This document shows, piece by piece, positions 31,640-32,351 of a stretch of DNA of 32,351 nt. The position numbers and the translations under genes are program-made. The stretch is from the NCBI GenBank assembly GCA_944345705.1, contig CALVML010000015.1, positions 1 to 32,351 of the forward strand. The letters are read 5' to 3'. The notes beneath the pieces are model-generated. The model did no database searches. It saw only the letters and a list, made by a program, of their open reading frames with translations, and had not been told where the DNA came from. The stretch is from an uncultured Clostridia bacterium (GTDB taxonomy: Bacteria; Bacillota; Clostridia; Christensenellales; UBA1242). How positions within the stretch are numbered: the first letter of the stretch is position 1; every line of letters starts with the position of its first letter.

Positions 31640-32314
31640 CTATTCGTTTTCTTTATTGCTTTCAAATTTATTTTGTCTTTCAAGTTGTTTTATTCGATTA
31701 GAAACAAAATCACATTGAACCATTTCTGGACTATAATTTTTAATCCTGAGTTGTTCATTAGGATTACTCTCCCAGGTTTTTTCAGGATTTGCAGCCAAGT
31801 CAAAGTAGGTTTTTCTAGAATCATTGATTAATTTTAATTCATTTGGATTAAATTCCAAAATCTCGTTATCAATTTTTTCTTTTTGTTTTTCAATATCATC
31901 TAGTAATTTTTCATACTGTGCTTTACTTAAATTGTCGGAATGTTCTTCTTGATATTGCAAATCTTGCAATGTTTCAGTTAATCTATAAAGTCTTGAATAT
32001 GGAGATGCTTTTTCATATCTTAAAAGATTTTGTTCAGCAGCAAAAAGACATTCGGCATCTTTTGGTGCTTGACGAAGATAATCTATCGCATCTTTTTTTT
32101 CAGAAGCAGTGGTGCTTTTATCGTTCAATAGACTTTTATTGAATTTGATATTAATGTCCACTCTATTTCCTGCCTCAGCAATATATGATAATGCTTGATA
32201 AATGTTTGCGCCATTTGCTACTGCTGTTTTAATGTTGCTGTCGATTAATGAATCATAACCATAAGCCTTGTTCAATCCGGCTGCGTGTGCTAGTTCTCTT
32301 GGATTTATAATCAT
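31640..32314 (-). CDS. Uncharacterised helical protein; start uncertain, may continue past the right edge
   Basis: At least 224 residues with no recognised domain. It begins MIINPRELAHAAGLNKAYGYDSLI and contains long charged helices, with a likely coiled coil around 110-150 (LTETLQDLQYQEEHSD...YEKLLDDIEKQKEKIDNEI). The tail is Asn/Glu/Lys-rich (RQNKFESNKENE). No signal peptide is seen. The reading frame upstream of the ATG at 32314 stays open to the window edge (12 more codons), and the AGGAG upstream is 21 nt away, too far for that ATG, so the true start may be earlier. A strong terminator follows the stop. Confidence 0.65.
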   Translation of the reverse strand: MIINPRELAHAAGLNKAYGYDSLIDSNIKTAVANGANIYQALSYIAEAGNRVDINIKFNKSLLNDKSTTASEKKDAIDYLRQAPKDAECLFAAEQNLLRYEKASPYSRLYRLTETLQDLQYQEEHSDNLSKAQYEKLLDDIEKQKEKIDNEILEFNPNELKLINDSRKTYFDLAANPEKTWESNPNEQLRIKNYSPEMVQCDFVSNRIKQLERQNKFESNKENE

Positions 32315-32351
32315 TTTAGCAATCCTGTAATTATTCTCCTGATCATTTTTA

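Noticed and set aside
1..32351. CRISPR arrays, tRNA or rRNA genes, transposase genes
   Set aside because: No spaced identical repeats, no tRNA-like cloverleaf with CCA/T-loop consensus, and no transposase or integrase reading frame were seen; elements A and B lack any tRNA consensus such as GTTCGA loops.

Overview
The window reads as chromosomal housekeeping DNA from an AT-rich, low-GC Gram-positive bacterium (Bacillota, Clostridia-like, probably an uncultured host-associated lineage). The evidence is the gene content and order: ylxM-ffh-rpsP-khpA-rimM-trmD-rbgA-yraN, rpmB/yloU/yloV, trmFO-like-hslV-hslU and lepA-hemW, together with purine-rich Shine-Dalgarno (SD) sites. A standard code with TGA as stop is supported by a prfB gene that keeps the RF2 programmed +1 frameshift at TGA. 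Most genes lie on the minus strand; the few plus-strand genes are hypothetical or regulatory.

Layout from left to right. 1-1583: membrane-anchored repeat surface protein (cut by the window edge), with a promoter whose spacer carries nine G. 1929-4751: iscU, iscS, trxA, tcdA. 4976-8046: hslU, hslV and a divergent TrmFO-like flavoprotein. 8298-13589: U32 peptidase-like RNA modification protein, PnuC-type transporter, tsaD, stand-alone alarmone hydrolase, prfB. 13858-14517 (+): a protein with a Cys-rich tail. 14688-18840: tlyA, an unknown gene, fakA/yloV, yloU, rpmB. 18981-21818: cytoplasmic subtilase with a coupled small gene, a divergent Asn/Gln-rich protein, and a degenerate ABC ATPase. 21913-27657: lipoprotein, yraN, rbgA, and the trmD/rimM/khpA/rpsP/ffh/ylxM block. 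27737-28545: a small AT-rich island with a double-HTH regulator. 28582-32314: hemW, lepA and an unknown gene that may run past the right edge.

Functionally, most of the window serves translation and RNA modification (prfB, lepA, tsaD, tcdA, tlyA, rimM, trmD, rpsP, rpmB, rbgA), protein targeting and turnover (ffh, hslUV, subtilase), and Fe-S, redox and NAD precursor supply (iscSU, trxA, pnuC). tsaD and tcdA act on the same tRNA modification, t6A to ct6A.

The most unusual signals are outside the genes. (1) Two intergenic elements of 97 and 98 bp (4868-4964, 12365-12462) share a near-perfect four-armed fold, one closing stem enclosing three abutting hairpins, but no evident sequence similarity; both sit just downstream of a stop codon. 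(2) A third structured element (22537-22712), also at a gene end, is flanked by a 14-bp direct repeat. (3) The surface-protein promoter is TTGACA-N16-TATAAT with G9 inside the spacer, the classic design of a phase-variable promoter. (4) tcdA, tsaD, lepA and the 20599 gene have a -10 box only 6-7 nt from the start codon and no SD, which predicts leaderless mRNAs. (5) Several proteins have lost canonical catalytic residues: IscU, the TrmFO-like protein and the ABC ATPase.
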